DNA from: Clostridia bacterium
Lineage (GTDB): Bacteria > Bacillota > Peptococcia > DRI-13 > UBA5745
DNA length: 64,000 nucleotides
NCBI GenBank assembly: GCA_018434325.1
Contig: JAHDPO010000004.1
Coordinates: forward strand, 327,416 to 391,415
Direction: 5' to 3'
The notes below the pieces were generated by a model that saw only the letters and a list, made by a program, of their open reading frames with translations, was not told the DNA's origin and ran no database searches. The position numbers were made by a program, and so were the translations under genes. Shown one piece after another: positions 29,774-38,351 of this stretch (position 1 is its first letter; every line of letters begins with the position of its first letter).

Positions 29774-29820
29774 ATTCAGTTTCCTCCTTAAAACAGTAAT
29801 TTGCCTATGCCACGGTTACT

Positions 29821-29875
29821 ATTATGGCAAGGCAATCTGTAGTCTCCCTGTAGCTAATCTGGAGTTTATCTGTAG
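29821..29875 (-). promoter_or_regulatory. VanR-type operator and promoter of murF-vanH-ligase-vanX
   Basis: Four hexamers on the minus strand, CTACAG, CTCCAG, CTACAG and CTACAG, lie exactly 11 bp apart (plus-strand starts 29837, 29848, 29859, 29870). Ten nt after the last comes CATAAT (29821-29826) as -10. Direct repeats with an 11-bp pitch suit an OmpR-type regulator such as VanR. Confidence 0.75.
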
Positions 29876-29932
29876 CAAAAAAAATAAAAAGGCCGGCAGA
29901 GATAACCCTGCCGGTCGAAGCAATAAATTTCC

Positions 29933-30703
29933 CTAATTTGTTTTGTCGAGATACTCTTCAAGGCAAATGCCCTGATTGTGAATTTCGGTGGCTGCTTTAA
30001 CACCCACATAGCGGTAATGCCAAGGCTCATTGCTAACGCCTGTGACCTGTGTTTTATCGGGAGGATAGCGGCGGATAAATCCAAAATGATGTCCGTTTTC
30101 ATCCAGCCACTCATAAATCTCGTTTCCGGTTGAATGAATGCCATCCCCATTGATATCCACCGCAATCCCCAACTGATGCTCGCTTGTTCCCGGAATGGCT
30201 ACCCAAGTTTCGGCTTCTTTTTGCGCCTGTTCAGTGGGATATCCTTTCGCCTTGAATGCTGCAATTTTTTCATCCATAATTTCTTGCTGTTTTTCCACCG
30301 TTCTGTATCCGGATGCGACAACCGGATACACGCCCGCCGCTTTTGCCTCGTCAAACATTTTTTGGAGGGCCGGATAAATCCGGGCGTCGACAGCCTCGCC
30401 ATTTGATAGCCATGTTAATTCCACATTGTATTCTGCGGGGATTGGATTCCATTTGTTTACCAGAATCAAACTCCATTCTGCTTCATCAATGACCTCTTCA
30501 TCAATGATCTCTTCATCTATGGCTTCTTTTGGATAGGGTGCAGGTGAATTGCTGACGTTGGGGGTGAGAATTTCCCTTCCCCAGAGCAAAAGGCCAATTA
30601 TCGTCAGCAGGACGCAAACCCCTGAAATAAAGGATATTATTTGATGTGATCTGCTTTTTTGCCTTTGCCGCCTTAAATTGCGGTTATCTGCGTTTTTATT
30701 CAT
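29933..30703 (-). CDS. vanY: D,D-carboxypeptidase VanY
   Basis: Membrane-anchored zinc carboxypeptidase that removes terminal D-Ala from precursors, adding to resistance. Membrane segment at about 24-42, an acidic linker (a tandem IIDEEVIDEAEW), then the M15B domain: ASGYRTVEKQQ, GTSEHQLGIAVDING (metal His and Asp) and EPWHYRYVG. The frame is open to 30868, but the ATG at 30703 has GAGGAGG 11-17 nt upstream and is preferred, giving 256 aa. Most like the VanY of vanB operons. Confidence 0.93.
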   Translation of the reverse strand: MNKNADNRNLRRQRQKSRSHQIISFISGVCVLLTIIGLLLWGREILTPNVSNSPAPYPKEAIDEEIIDEEVIDEAEWSLILVNKWNPIPAEYNVELTWLSNGEAVDARIYPALQKMFDEAKAAGVYPVVASGYRTVEKQQEIMDEKIAAFKAKGYPTEQAQKEAETWVAIPGTSEHQLGIAVDINGDGIHSTGNEIYEWLDENGHHFGFIRRYPPDKTQVTGVSNEPWHYRYVGVKAATEIHNQGICLEEYLDKTN

Positions 30704-30776
30704 CGCCGGAAAGCCTCCTCTGCAAAACATGAATTCACCTCTGTAAAACAGGAAGGATTCATGTACTATGGCTTCC

Positions 30777-30842
30777 ATTATGACAATAAAATCTGCATTT
30801 CTCCTGTAGTTAATCTGTAGTCTATCTGTATTTTGTCTGTGG
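30777..30842 (-). promoter_or_regulatory. VanR-type operator and promoter of vanY
   Basis: Five hexamers on the minus strand, CCACAG, ATACAG, CTACAG, CTACAG and ATGCAG, at an exact 11-bp pitch (plus-strand starts 30793 to 30837), then 10 nt to a CATAAT -10 box (30777-30782). The distal repeats lie inside the 3' end of vanS. Confidence 0.75.
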
Positions 30843-32171
30843 TAAATCCATCCAAAACACAACACCATCCGGAGTGTTTTCTAACGCAAAGGCTATGTTC
30901 ATGGCCTCAAGGGTTTTGTGTACAATGGTCAGCCCCAAGCCGCTTCGTCCGCTTTTTCTGCTGCGTGCCTGGTCAATGCGGTAAAATGGGTCAAACAGTT
31001 TTGGCAAAACAGCATCGTCAATTCTCGCTCCCGTATTCAATACGCAAAAACGAAATTGCTCCGCTGCCGGTTCGCCCCATATCCGGACCTCCCCGCCTTT
31101 AGGCGTATTCTGTATGGCGTTCAATATGATGTTGGAGAGTACCGTTTTCAGCATTTTCGGATCGGCAAGGATGGTTTGCCCGTCTGCAATATCCAGAACA
31201 ACACGCTGTTCATTTGCCTCGGCAAGCGTATGAACGTCAGATAGAATACAGGAAATAATATTTTTTATTTCCAAATTTTCAGCCACCGGCACAATTTTTC
31301 CATCGTTTAGTCTGACAATCTCCAATATCTCGGATATTGTCTTGCTTTGCCTATCCATCATCTTAATGCATTCACGCAGATACTTAGGATGATCTTTGTA
31401 GTCGCCCACATTTTCAATCATACCCTCCAACAGAACGCTTGTTGCTGCGATAGGCGTTTTTAGCTCATGGGAAGCTGCTGAAAAGAAATACCGCTGCGTT
31501 TCTTCCAACTCACGCACACGCAAAATTTCATCTTCTAATTGGGCTATGGTTTCTTTCAATTTTTTGTACATGAAATAAATGTCATGGGCCAAGATGCCAA
31601 GCTCGTCTTTACGTTCTGCCGGCGGCGGGACTTCTTCGAGATTTGCCATTTTCCCGGCGCTATTTACAAGCTGCCTGATTGGTTTAGTTATTTGTCTCGC
31701 AAAAATGTATGCGCAAAAAAGGCTGAGCGCAAGCATTACGGCAAACACAATAAATACCCTGATCGCTAAATCACGGTAGAGAGATTCTAACCCCGTCCTG
31801 CTTTGAGCAATAATCGAGAAGCCCGTATCCATATCCTTATGTACAACAAAGAAAAAATCACCGCTAAAATTGTCTGATGTATCAGCGTTCTCTGTGGCAT
31901 ATATGGGATTGTTGTTATTATCCATAATGACGAACTCAAAGGACTGATTGTTTTCATGAAAGCGTTGGGCCATTGTGGCAATGTCATTGCTATTGCTTGT
32001 CTGAATCCGTCGTACCAAAGGTTCATAAGAAGCTATTATTTGCCGGCTCTGTAATGTTCTGTAGAGCAACATAAATTGTCCTGAAAACAGTACCGCCATC
32101 ACGCTAACGAGCAGCAATATGGCAATTACCGTGTAGGTAAATACCTTAATGAAAATTCCATGCTTTTTCAT
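30822..32171 (-). CDS. vanS: Glycopeptide-sensing histidine kinase VanS
   Basis: Membrane kinase that activates VanR in response to glycopeptides. Two membrane segments (about 9-32 and 136-157) bracket a roughly 100-residue external sensor, as in VanS of the vanB type. Then HAMP, the H box (SAASHELKTPIAATS, His235), N box (NIILNAIQNTPKGG) and G box (GRSGLGLTIV). 449 aa is close to the enterococcal VanSB as I remember it. Its start overlaps vanR in ATGA. Confidence 0.95.
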   Translation of the reverse strand: MKKHGIFIKVFTYTVIAILLLVSVMAVLFSGQFMLLYRTLQSRQIIASYEPLVRRIQTSNSNDIATMAQRFHENNQSFEFVIMDNNNNPIYATENADTSDNFSGDFFFVVHKDMDTGFSIIAQSRTGLESLYRDLAIRVFIVFAVMLALSLFCAYIFARQITKPIRQLVNSAGKMANLEEVPPPAERKDELGILAHDIYFMYKKLKETIAQLEDEILRVRELEETQRYFFSAASHELKTPIAATSVLLEGMIENVGDYKDHPKYLRECIKMMDRQSKTISEILEIVRLNDGKIVPVAENLEIKNIISCILSDVHTLAEANEQRVVLDIADGQTILADPKMLKTVLSNIILNAIQNTPKGGEVRIWGEPAAEQFRFCVLNTGARIDDAVLPKLFDPFYRIDQARSRKSGRSGLGLTIVHKTLEAMNIAFALENTPDGVVFWMDLPQTKYR

Positions 32172-32833
32172 TCGGATTTCTCCTCTAATCGGTAGCCCAC
32201 GCCACGAACAGTCTTGATAATATTCTCCGGCAGCTTTGCCCGCAGATTTTTGATGTGGGTATGCACGGTACTACCGTCGCCATCAAAGTCATATCCCCAC
32301 ACGCGGGATAATATGATTTCGTGGGATAGCGTTCGGCCTTTGCTCTGAACCAGCAGCAAAAGCAGTTCAAATTCTTTGCGTGTCAACGGTAGTTCCTCAC
32401 CGGCATAGCTTGCCCCAAAATCCTCGGGCAGGAGCATCAGATTACCATAGCGGACTTCTTTTGCCAGCACACCGCTGCGCCGGAGCAGGGCCTCTACCCG
32501 TTTGAGCAAAAGTTGAATTTTGAACGGCTTCGTCACATAGTCATCCGCTTCCGCGTCAAATGCCCTGATCTGATTTTCGTCATCTGAAAGCGCAGTCACC
32601 ACCAGCACGGGCGTATTATTCAGCTTGCGAAATCCCCGCAAAAGTTCATGACCGCTCATACCGGGCAGCATAATATCAAGAATGACGAGTTGATAAATAT
32701 TTTCGTAAAACCTGGTATATGCTTCATCGCCATTCATGCAGGCATCAACTTGATATCCCGCTTCGGATAAAAAAATTTTGACCGTATTGCAGATATGCTC
32801 ATCGTCCTCGACAAGCAAAATTCGTATCGACAT
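32168..32833 (-). CDS. vanR: Response regulator VanR
   Basis: OmpR-family activator of the resistance genes. Receiver domain with phosphoacceptor Asp53 (LVILDIMLPGMSG) and Lys102 (VTKPF), then a winged-helix DNA-binding domain (LTRKEFELLLLLVQ, STVHTHIKNLRAKL). 221 aa. It is first of vanR-vanS, which has its own repeat-bearing promoter. Confidence 0.96.
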   Translation of the reverse strand: MSIRILLVEDDEHICNTVKIFLSEAGYQVDACMNGDEAYTRFYENIYQLVILDIMLPGMSGHELLRGFRKLNNTPVLVVTALSDDENQIRAFDAEADDYVTKPFKIQLLLKRVEALLRRSGVLAKEVRYGNLMLLPEDFGASYAGEELPLTRKEFELLLLLVQSKGRTLSHEIILSRVWGYDFDGDGSTVHTHIKNLRAKLPENIIKTVRGVGYRLEEKSE

Positions 32834-32847
32834 AAACAGTATCCTCC

Positions 32848-32888
32848 ATTATAGAAAGATAACACGGCAACCTGTAGTTTACCTGTAG
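32848..32888 (-). promoter_or_regulatory. VanR-type operator and promoter of vanRS
   Basis: Two CTACAG hexamers 11 bp apart (plus-strand starts 32872 and 32883). The downstream one is 10 nt from TATCTT (32856-32861), with a stronger TATAAT at 32848-32853. The bases after the last hexamer (GTTGCCGTG) resemble those of the murF promoter (ATTGCCTTG). Confidence 0.65.
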
Positions 32889-32947
32889 TTGCTTCTATTT
32901 TCTCTCCAGAGTATTCGTTTAAACAAATTAAATCAAGATATTCCGCT

Positions 32948-33002
32948 GAAAAAGAAAATCGGCAATATCCCCCGGAATTTTCCGGAAAGATACTGCCGAG
33001 AA
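32948..33002 (-). terminator. Terminator of the trp operon
   Basis: On the minus strand TCGGCAGTATC pairs with GATATTGCCGA around an inner CCGGAA/TTCCGG stem, followed by TTTTCTTTTT. It isolates trpDCFBA from vanR. Confidence 0.85.
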
Positions 33003-33020
33003 ATTTTTTGCTGCTAAACT

Positions 33021-33797
33021 TTATGCCTCCGCCATGGCCGCCTTCATCTCTTGCACATATTGCCGCAGCAAAGGGCCGGCCTTCTCGCCATGGATAGCTG
33101 CTATATTTACCAAAGCGCTGCCCACAATTACCCCATCGGCAAATGCAGCTACCGCCCTGGCATGCTGGGGATTGCTGATGCCAAAACCCACGGCCACCGG
33201 CACTTGGGTTTCTTTTTTGATGCTTTCCACCAATTCTCCAATACTGCCGTCCAAATTGCTGCGCACCCCCGTAACCCCCATGGAAGAGACGGTATAGATA
33301 AAACCCTGGGCCTGCTCTACAATTTGTTTGATCCGGTCTTTGGAGGTAGGCGCAACCATGGAAATAAGCGTTATACCGTACCGGCTTGCCGCCTCCTCCA
33401 CCTCCTGCCGCTCTTCGTAAGGCAGATCGGGGATAATGATGCCGTCCAGCCCACAATCCCGACAGCGGGTAAAGAACCGCTCATAGCCATAGCGAAAAAC
33501 CGGGTTCAGGTAGGTCATAAACAAAAGCGGCGTCTGGGTTTTCAGCCGCAGGGAAGCCACCATGTCAAAGAGCTTGTCTACGTTGGCCCCATTGCCCAGA
33601 GCCCGCAGGTTGGCTTCCTGGATGACGGGGCCTTCTGCTATAGGATCGGAAAAGGGAATGCCGATCTCGATGATATCAGCGCCGCCAGCGATCATCTCCA
33701 AAATAAACTCTTCTGTTTTGGCCACTGATGGATCTCCTCCGGTGATAAAGCCGATAAAAGGCCGGTTGGCCTCGAAAGCCTGGGCAATTCTATTCAT
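33021..33797 (-). CDS. trpA: Tryptophan synthase alpha subunit
   Basis: Cleaves indole-3-glycerol phosphate to indole, which passes to TrpB. TIM barrel with both acids in place: [14 protein letters not shown] and [17 protein letters not shown] binds the phosphate. The ATG at 33797 follows GGGAGG and overlaps the trpB end by 8 nt; the longer frame to 33824 is not supported. 258 aa. Confidence 0.97.
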   Translation of the reverse strand: MNRIAQAFEANRPFIGFITGGDPSVAKTEEFILEMIAGGADIIEIGIPFSDPIAEGPVIQEANLRALGNGANVDKLFDMVASLRLKTQTPLLFMTYLNPVFRYGYERFFTRCRDCGLDGIIIPDLPYEERQEVEEAASRYGITLISMVAPTSKDRIKQIVEQAQGFIYTVSSMGVTGVRSNLDGSIGELVESIKKETQVPVAVGFGISNPQHARAVAAFADGVIVGSALVNIAAIHGEKAGPLLRQYVQEMKAAMAEA

Positions 33798-34986
33798 AGA
33801 TATTCCTCCCTCTGTACCGGGCAATGGCCGCCACGTCTTTATCCCCCCTGCCGGACAGACAGATTACAACACTGTCCCGGGCTGTGAATTCTTTGGCCAT
33901 TTTCATGAGCTGGGCTACGGCATGGGCGCTTTCGATAGCGCAAATAATGCCTTCCGTCCGGGCCAGGTATTCAAAAGCCTGGACAGCCTCTTCATCGGTG
34001 GCGGGCCGGTATTCCGCCCGTCCGCTATCGTAGAGATGGGCATGCTCCGGGCCAATGCCCGGATAATCCAGTCCCGCCGAGATAGAATAAACCGGCGCAA
34101 TCTGACCGTACTCATCCTGGCAGAAATAGGACTTCATGCCATGGAAAACCCCCAGGCTGCCTTTGGCAATGGTGGCGGCATGCTTCTCCGTCTCAATGCC
34201 CTGGCCCGCAGCCTCACAGCCAATCAGCCTTACTTTCTCATCCTGAATGAAAGGATAAAATATGCCCATGGCATTGCTGCCTCCACCTACACAAGCCAGC
34301 ACAGCGGCGGGAAGGCTGCCGGTTTCTTTCAGAATCTGGGCCCGGGTTTCGCTGCCAATGACGCTTTGAAAATCCCGGACCATCGTCGGAAAGGGATGGG
34401 GTCCCATCACCGATCCCAGCACATAAAGGGTATCCTCCACCCGCCGGGTCCACTCCCGCATGGTTTCGTTTACCGCATCCTTCAATGTCATGGTGCCCGT
34501 TGTTACTGGTATTACCGTGGCTCCCAAAAGCTCCATACGGTAAACGTTGAGCAACTGGCGCTCCACGTCCTCCTTGCCCATAAAGATAACACATTCAAGG
34601 CCCAGAAGAGCGGCGGCCGTGGCAGTAGCTACGCCGTGCTGGCCGGCCCCGGTTTCGGCAATTACCCGGGTTTTACCCATACGCTTTGCTAAAAGCACCT
34701 GGCCCAGCACATTGTTGATCTTGTGAGAGCCGGTATGGTTCAAATCCTCCCGCTTCAGGTAGATTTGAGGACCGCCTAAATCTGCCGACATTTTTTGGGC
34801 ATGGTACAAAAGGGAAGGCCGGCCCGCATATTCGGCCAGCAGCCTATTTAACTCCTGCCGGAATTCCGCATCCTCCATTGCTTGCGTATAGGCCTGTTCC
34901 AGCTTCAGCAGCTCGTTCATCAGCGTCTCAGGAACATACTGGCCGCCATGGACGCCGAAGCGCCCTTTTTTTATGGGTTGATCCAT
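33790..34986 (-). CDS. trpB: Tryptophan synthase beta subunit
   Basis: PLP enzyme that joins indole and serine. The PLP lysine lies in [13 protein letters not shown], the phosphate loop is [10 protein letters not shown], and [12 protein letters not shown] is the beta-1 type signature. 398 aa. Overlaps trpF by 16 nt. Confidence 0.98.
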   Translation of the reverse strand: MDQPIKKGRFGVHGGQYVPETLMNELLKLEQAYTQAMEDAEFRQELNRLLAEYAGRPSLLYHAQKMSADLGGPQIYLKREDLNHTGSHKINNVLGQVLLAKRMGKTRVIAETGAGQHGVATATAAALLGLECVIFMGKEDVERQLLNVYRMELLGATVIPVTTGTMTLKDAVNETMREWTRRVEDTLYVLGSVMGPHPFPTMVRDFQSVIGSETRAQILKETGSLPAAVLACVGGGSNAMGIFYPFIQDEKVRLIGCEAAGQGIETEKHAATIAKGSLGVFHGMKSYFCQDEYGQIAPVYSISAGLDYPGIGPEHAHLYDSGRAEYRPATDEEAVQAFEYLARTEGIICAIESAHAVAQLMKMAKEFTARDSVVICLSGRGDKDVAAIARYRGRNIYE

Positions 34987-35681
34987 AGTTTTCCACTCCT
35001 TTTCGGCAGCGATTTTGCTCCATGCAGAAATGCGCTGACTTTTTCTCTGTCTTTTTGGCCGGGCCGGACTTCCACTCCGCTCAGCACATCTACTGCGCTG
35101 GGCGGCAGATCAGCGGGAATGATCTCCCGGAGGTTTTGAGCAGTCAGCCCTCCCGCCAGCACCACCGGCAGGCTGCTGGCTCCGGCAATAGCCCGATAAA
35201 TCGCCTGATCCACAACCAGGCCGCTGCCGCCGGGCAGCGACGCCGTACCGGAGTCCACCAGCAATGCAGCTACACCGGTTTGGGCAGTCATGCGGGCCGC
35301 TTCAACGGGATCGGTAACCTCAAAGAGCAGTTGTCCCTCTGGCCCTACCCGCAGGGCTTTGATTACGCCTATGTTCTCGGCAGCAAGAGCCTTGGCGATA
35401 TAGGCTGTTTCCTCCAGTGTCTCTTCAAAGTGCAATTGCACCATCTGGGGCCGCACCTGCTTAGCCCTGGCAATAATCTCCTCCGGCTTGCCGCCGCTGA
35501 CCATACAGGCCGTCACGTTGGCAGGAATGGCCTGGCGCAAGGCCTGGGCTTGCTCTGCCGTCAGGTTCCAGGGAACAGGCAAGGGATATTCCACAACCAG
35601 ACCCAGGGCATGGGCTCCCAATTGCGAACACATGAGAATATCCTCTACACTGGTCATGCCGCAAATTTTCACCGGCATCAT
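34971..35681 (-). CDS. trpF: Phosphoribosylanthranilate isomerase
   Basis: Third enzyme of the pathway. The N-terminal [10 protein letters not shown] holds the catalytic cysteine. LLVDSG supplies the catalytic Asp, and [10 protein letters not shown] and AVDVLSGVE bind phosphate. 236 aa, slightly long, with a basic C-terminal tail overlapping trpB. Shares ATGA with trpC. Confidence 0.95.
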   Translation of the reverse strand: MMPVKICGMTSVEDILMCSQLGAHALGLVVEYPLPVPWNLTAEQAQALRQAIPANVTACMVSGGKPEEIIARAKQVRPQMVQLHFEETLEETAYIAKALAAENIGVIKALRVGPEGQLLFEVTDPVEAARMTAQTGVAALLVDSGTASLPGGSGLVVDQAIYRAIAGASSLPVVLAGGLTAQNLREIIPADLPPSAVDVLSGVEVRPGQKDREKVSAFLHGAKSLPKRSGKLWINP

Positions 35682-36367
35682 GGTAGAGCCACCTGCAATT
35701 CTCTATATTTAGCACCGATATCCGCTGCCTGCAAAAGGGCGGTGCCAACCAAAACAGCATTAGCTCCGGCTGCCCCAGCCTGCCGCACATCCTCCCGGTC
35801 ACTGATGGCGCTTTCGCTGATCACCAAGGCCGGCCTTTTGACCAGAGGCGCCAGGGCAGCGGTGTTGGCCACTGTTCCATTATCTTTTTCCAGCCGCAGG
35901 ATATCTCTGTTGTTGATTCCCACCAGCTTGGGGCCTAACTGATTGACGATCTCCAGTTCCGCGGCATTGTGGACCTCCACCAGGGCGTCCAGCCCACAGG
36001 AGCCGCATTTGGTAAAAAAGTGGGCCAGCGTTTCCTCATCAAGCATTGAGACAATAAGCAACACTGCTGCTGCTCCAGCCGCCGCCGTCTCCTCGATATC
36101 CTTTTCTGTTTTGATAAAATCCTTGCGCAGGACGGGCAGCCCCGTGGCAGCGGCCTCCTTTAGCATCGCCAGAGAGCCCTCAAAATGCCGGGGTTCGGTG
36201 ACCACCGACAGGACTGGAGCCCCCGCCCTCTGCAAGGCTTCGGCAAGCTCCCGAAGTTCCCTGTCTTTGAATAATTCCCCCTCTTTGGGAGATTTGCGCT
36301 TCAGGTCAGGGATTACCGTTAAAAAGCCGGCAGCCTTTCTTTTTTCAAGCTCACTGCTAAATCTCAT
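35678..36367 (-). CDS. trpC: Indole-3-glycerol phosphate synthase, short form
   Basis: Converts CdRP to indole-3-glycerol phosphate. Barrel motifs are present: VIPDLKRKSPKEG (catalytic Lys), VLRKDFI, LVGINNRD and ISESAI. At 229 aa it is about 25-30 residues shorter than most TrpC because the N-terminal helix extension that covers the active site is largely missing. The start overlaps trpD by 4 nt, so the short N-terminus seems genuine. Confidence 0.93.
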   Translation of the reverse strand: MRFSSELEKRKAAGFLTVIPDLKRKSPKEGELFKDRELRELAEALQRAGAPVLSVVTEPRHFEGSLAMLKEAAATGLPVLRKDFIKTEKDIEETAAAGAAAVLLIVSMLDEETLAHFFTKCGSCGLDALVEVHNAAELEIVNQLGPKLVGINNRDILRLEKDNGTVANTAALAPLVKRPALVISESAISDREDVRQAGAAGANAVLVGTALLQAADIGAKYRELQVALP

Positions 36368-37413
36368 GCCGGCTCCTTCTCTCTTTTCTTTCTGGTATAC
36401 ATATTGGAAGTCTCGGATAACTGCTGCAATTTTGCCTGGGCCTTGCCGCTGTCAATCAGGCCGGCAGCCATAGTCAGGCCCTCGGCAATGCTCTCGACAA
36501 GACCGCCTACATAGAGGGCTCCCGCTGCATTTAGCAAGATGGAGTCACGGCGGGGGCCTTTGTCGATACCGGCAAACACCTGCCGAATGGTATTGGCATT
36601 TTCCGCCGGAGTACCCGTTGCAATATCGGCAATGGTACAGCGGCTCAGTCCGAATTGCTCCGGGGTGATTTCGTAACGGCTTATTTCGCTGTCCCTCAGC
36701 TCATGGATAAGAGTAGGCCCCAGCAGAGAAATTTCATCCAAGCCGTCGGTGCCGTGGACAAAAAGCCCCCGCCGGTAGCCCAGATTGCGGGCCACCTGGC
36801 TTACGGTTTCTAACAGCTCCGGCTTATATACGCCCATGAGGTGCAGCTTTGCTCCCGCCGGATTGATCAGCGGCCCGATAATGGTGTAGAAAATGGTTTT
36901 GATGCCCAGCTCCGTTTCAGGAGGCAGCACTTTGCCCATGACGGGATGAAACAGAGGCGCATACAAAAAGGCGATGCCGATGTCCTCCATCATTTTGGAG
37001 GCGTCGGCGGGATCAATGTTAATGGCCACATCCAGGGCCTCCAGTACGTCGGCGCTGCCGGAAAGGCTGGAGATGGAACGGCTGCCGTGCTTAGCCACCG
37101 TGATGCCTGCCGCAGCCGCTACAATGGCTACAGCGGTAGAAATGTTGAAGGTGGACAGGCCGCCGCCGGTGCCGCAGGTGTCCATGAGGTCACCGGATAC
37201 ATCGGGAGAAAGCTGGACGCAGTTGTCCCGCATGGCTTGGGCAATGGCCGATACTTCCGCCAAGGTAGGGCCTTTCATCATTAAGGCCACCTGAAAGCCG
37301 GCAATCTGTACCGGACTGATTTTATCCTCGTTAATGGCCCTGATCAGGCCGGAAATTTCTTCACCGGTCAACTCTATTTGCTTTGTTAATTTGTTCAATA
37401 TATTAGTAATCAT
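36364..37413 (-). CDS. trpD: Anthranilate phosphoribosyltransferase
   Basis: Joins anthranilate to PRPP. DTCGTGGGLSTFNIST is the diagnostic PRPP motif, with KHGSRSISSLSGSADVLEAL following. The ATG at 37413 lies 9 nt after GAAAGG; an ATG at 37422 abuts that site and is less likely. First gene after the T-box, with no trpE or trpG before it. Confidence 0.95.
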   Translation of the reverse strand: MITNILNKLTKQIELTGEEISGLIRAINEDKISPVQIAGFQVALMMKGPTLAEVSAIAQAMRDNCVQLSPDVSGDLMDTCGTGGGLSTFNISTAVAIVAAAAGITVAKHGSRSISSLSGSADVLEALDVAINIDPADASKMMEDIGIAFLYAPLFHPVMGKVLPPETELGIKTIFYTIIGPLINPAGAKLHLMGVYKPELLETVSQVARNLGYRRGLFVHGTDGLDEISLLGPTLIHELRDSEISRYEITPEQFGLSRCTIADIATGTPAENANTIRQVFAGIDKGPRRDSILLNAAGALYVGGLVESIAEGLTMAAGLIDSGKAQAKLQQLSETSNMYTRKKREKEPA

Positions 37414-37547
37414 CGTTTTCATCCTTTCGGCAGGTTATGTTTGCACGATTATCGTATTTATCTTATTGTTGCCCTTTACTGATTTATAGAAGCACAGCCG
37501 CCATCGTTTCTGCTCCAATTCCAATGGAATCCCTCCTTTACTGCAAT

Positions 37548-37828
37548 AAAAAAACGCTTCTGTCCTTATAAAGGGACAAAAGCGTGAACTTCTGCGGTAC
37601 CACCCAAATTGGCGAAAAATCGCCCACTTGCTCCATGCACCAACATGCATGCTTCCTTGGTAACGGGTGAAGATCCCGTCGGCCATTACTCGCTGATCGC
37701 TTTCTTGCCGCCCTCGTGAGTCCATTCTCCTGCTTCGCTACTACCGCACTCTCACCACCGGCGGCTCTCTTTGAGTAAGCTTGAAACAGGGTACTCTTCT
37801 CAGTCATAGGTTTGTGGGTATTCTGTTG
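37548..37828 (-). ncRNA. Tryptophan T-box leader
   Basis: tRNA-sensing leader of trpDCFBA. The conserved T-box core (TGGGTGGTACCGCA) lies at 37592-37605. Upstream Stem I contains GAGAATGGACTC with a UGG tryptophan codon at 37722-37724 in the expected specifier context. The terminator (ACGCTTTTGTCC with GGACAGAAGCGT, then seven T) spans 37548-37585. Uncharged tRNA-Trp should stabilise the antiterminator. Confidence 0.93.
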
Positions 37829-37834
37829 TGGCAA

Positions 37835-37863
37835 ATTATACGCCAGGGATTTTAAGATGTCAA
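37835..37863 (-). promoter_or_regulatory. Consensus promoter of the trp operon
   Basis: Perfect TTGACA and TATAAT with a 17-nt spacer on the minus strand, placing the start just ahead of the T-box leader. Confidence 0.88.
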
Positions 37864-37983
37864 GGAAAAAGTTTTTATAGCATGTTCTAGCCAGGCCGAG
37901 CCGAAGTCTGCCTTAGGGTTCTCGGTTCAGGGCACTCTTAATGATCACGGGAGCGCCAGTGACCTCCTGACAGGGGGCACTGA

Positions 37984-38239
37984 TGTACAAAATTTCCGCT
38001 TATACGCAATTGAAGGAGATCGGCTGTACAAAATTTTCGTTTGTGGGTAAAGTGCAAAGCCCAGGCAGTCAGTGAACCTGCCCACAAACGCAATAAATGC
38101 AGCGATTTGGGTTGAAACTGATCTGAACCGGGCCAGAGCTGGCCCGGATTTGGCCTGGTAGCGCTTGCAATTTACATACAAGTGGAAAAATTGTACAGGC
38201 CAAAGCCTGGGATTGCATACAGACGAAAATTTTGTACAG
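37984..38239. repeat. Left repeat array (4 copies)
   Basis: Copies at 37984-38010 and 38024-38051 in one orientation, and 38171-38198 and 38213-38239 in the other. Copies within a pair are 40-42 bp apart. Between the pairs is a segment (about 38100-38170) related to 39590-39640 of the right array (shared TTGAAACT/CTGAAACT, GATTTGGCCTG, GCGCTTGCA/GCGCTGCA). A TTTGTGGG/CCCACAAA stem occurs at 38040-38090. Confidence 0.8.
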
Positions 38240-38351
38240 CACTGCTCTTCGCTGCCGAGTTATTCGTCCTCCTTGCATCATTGCTCACTTATTCAACAGC
38301 AAAAGACGCATGAACACTTTAATCGTTCTCATGAGTCTTTTGAACTTATCT

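Noticed and set aside
29764..29775. ATG two bases upstream of the murF GTG as the start.
   Set aside because: It is in another frame and would not produce the MurF sequence.
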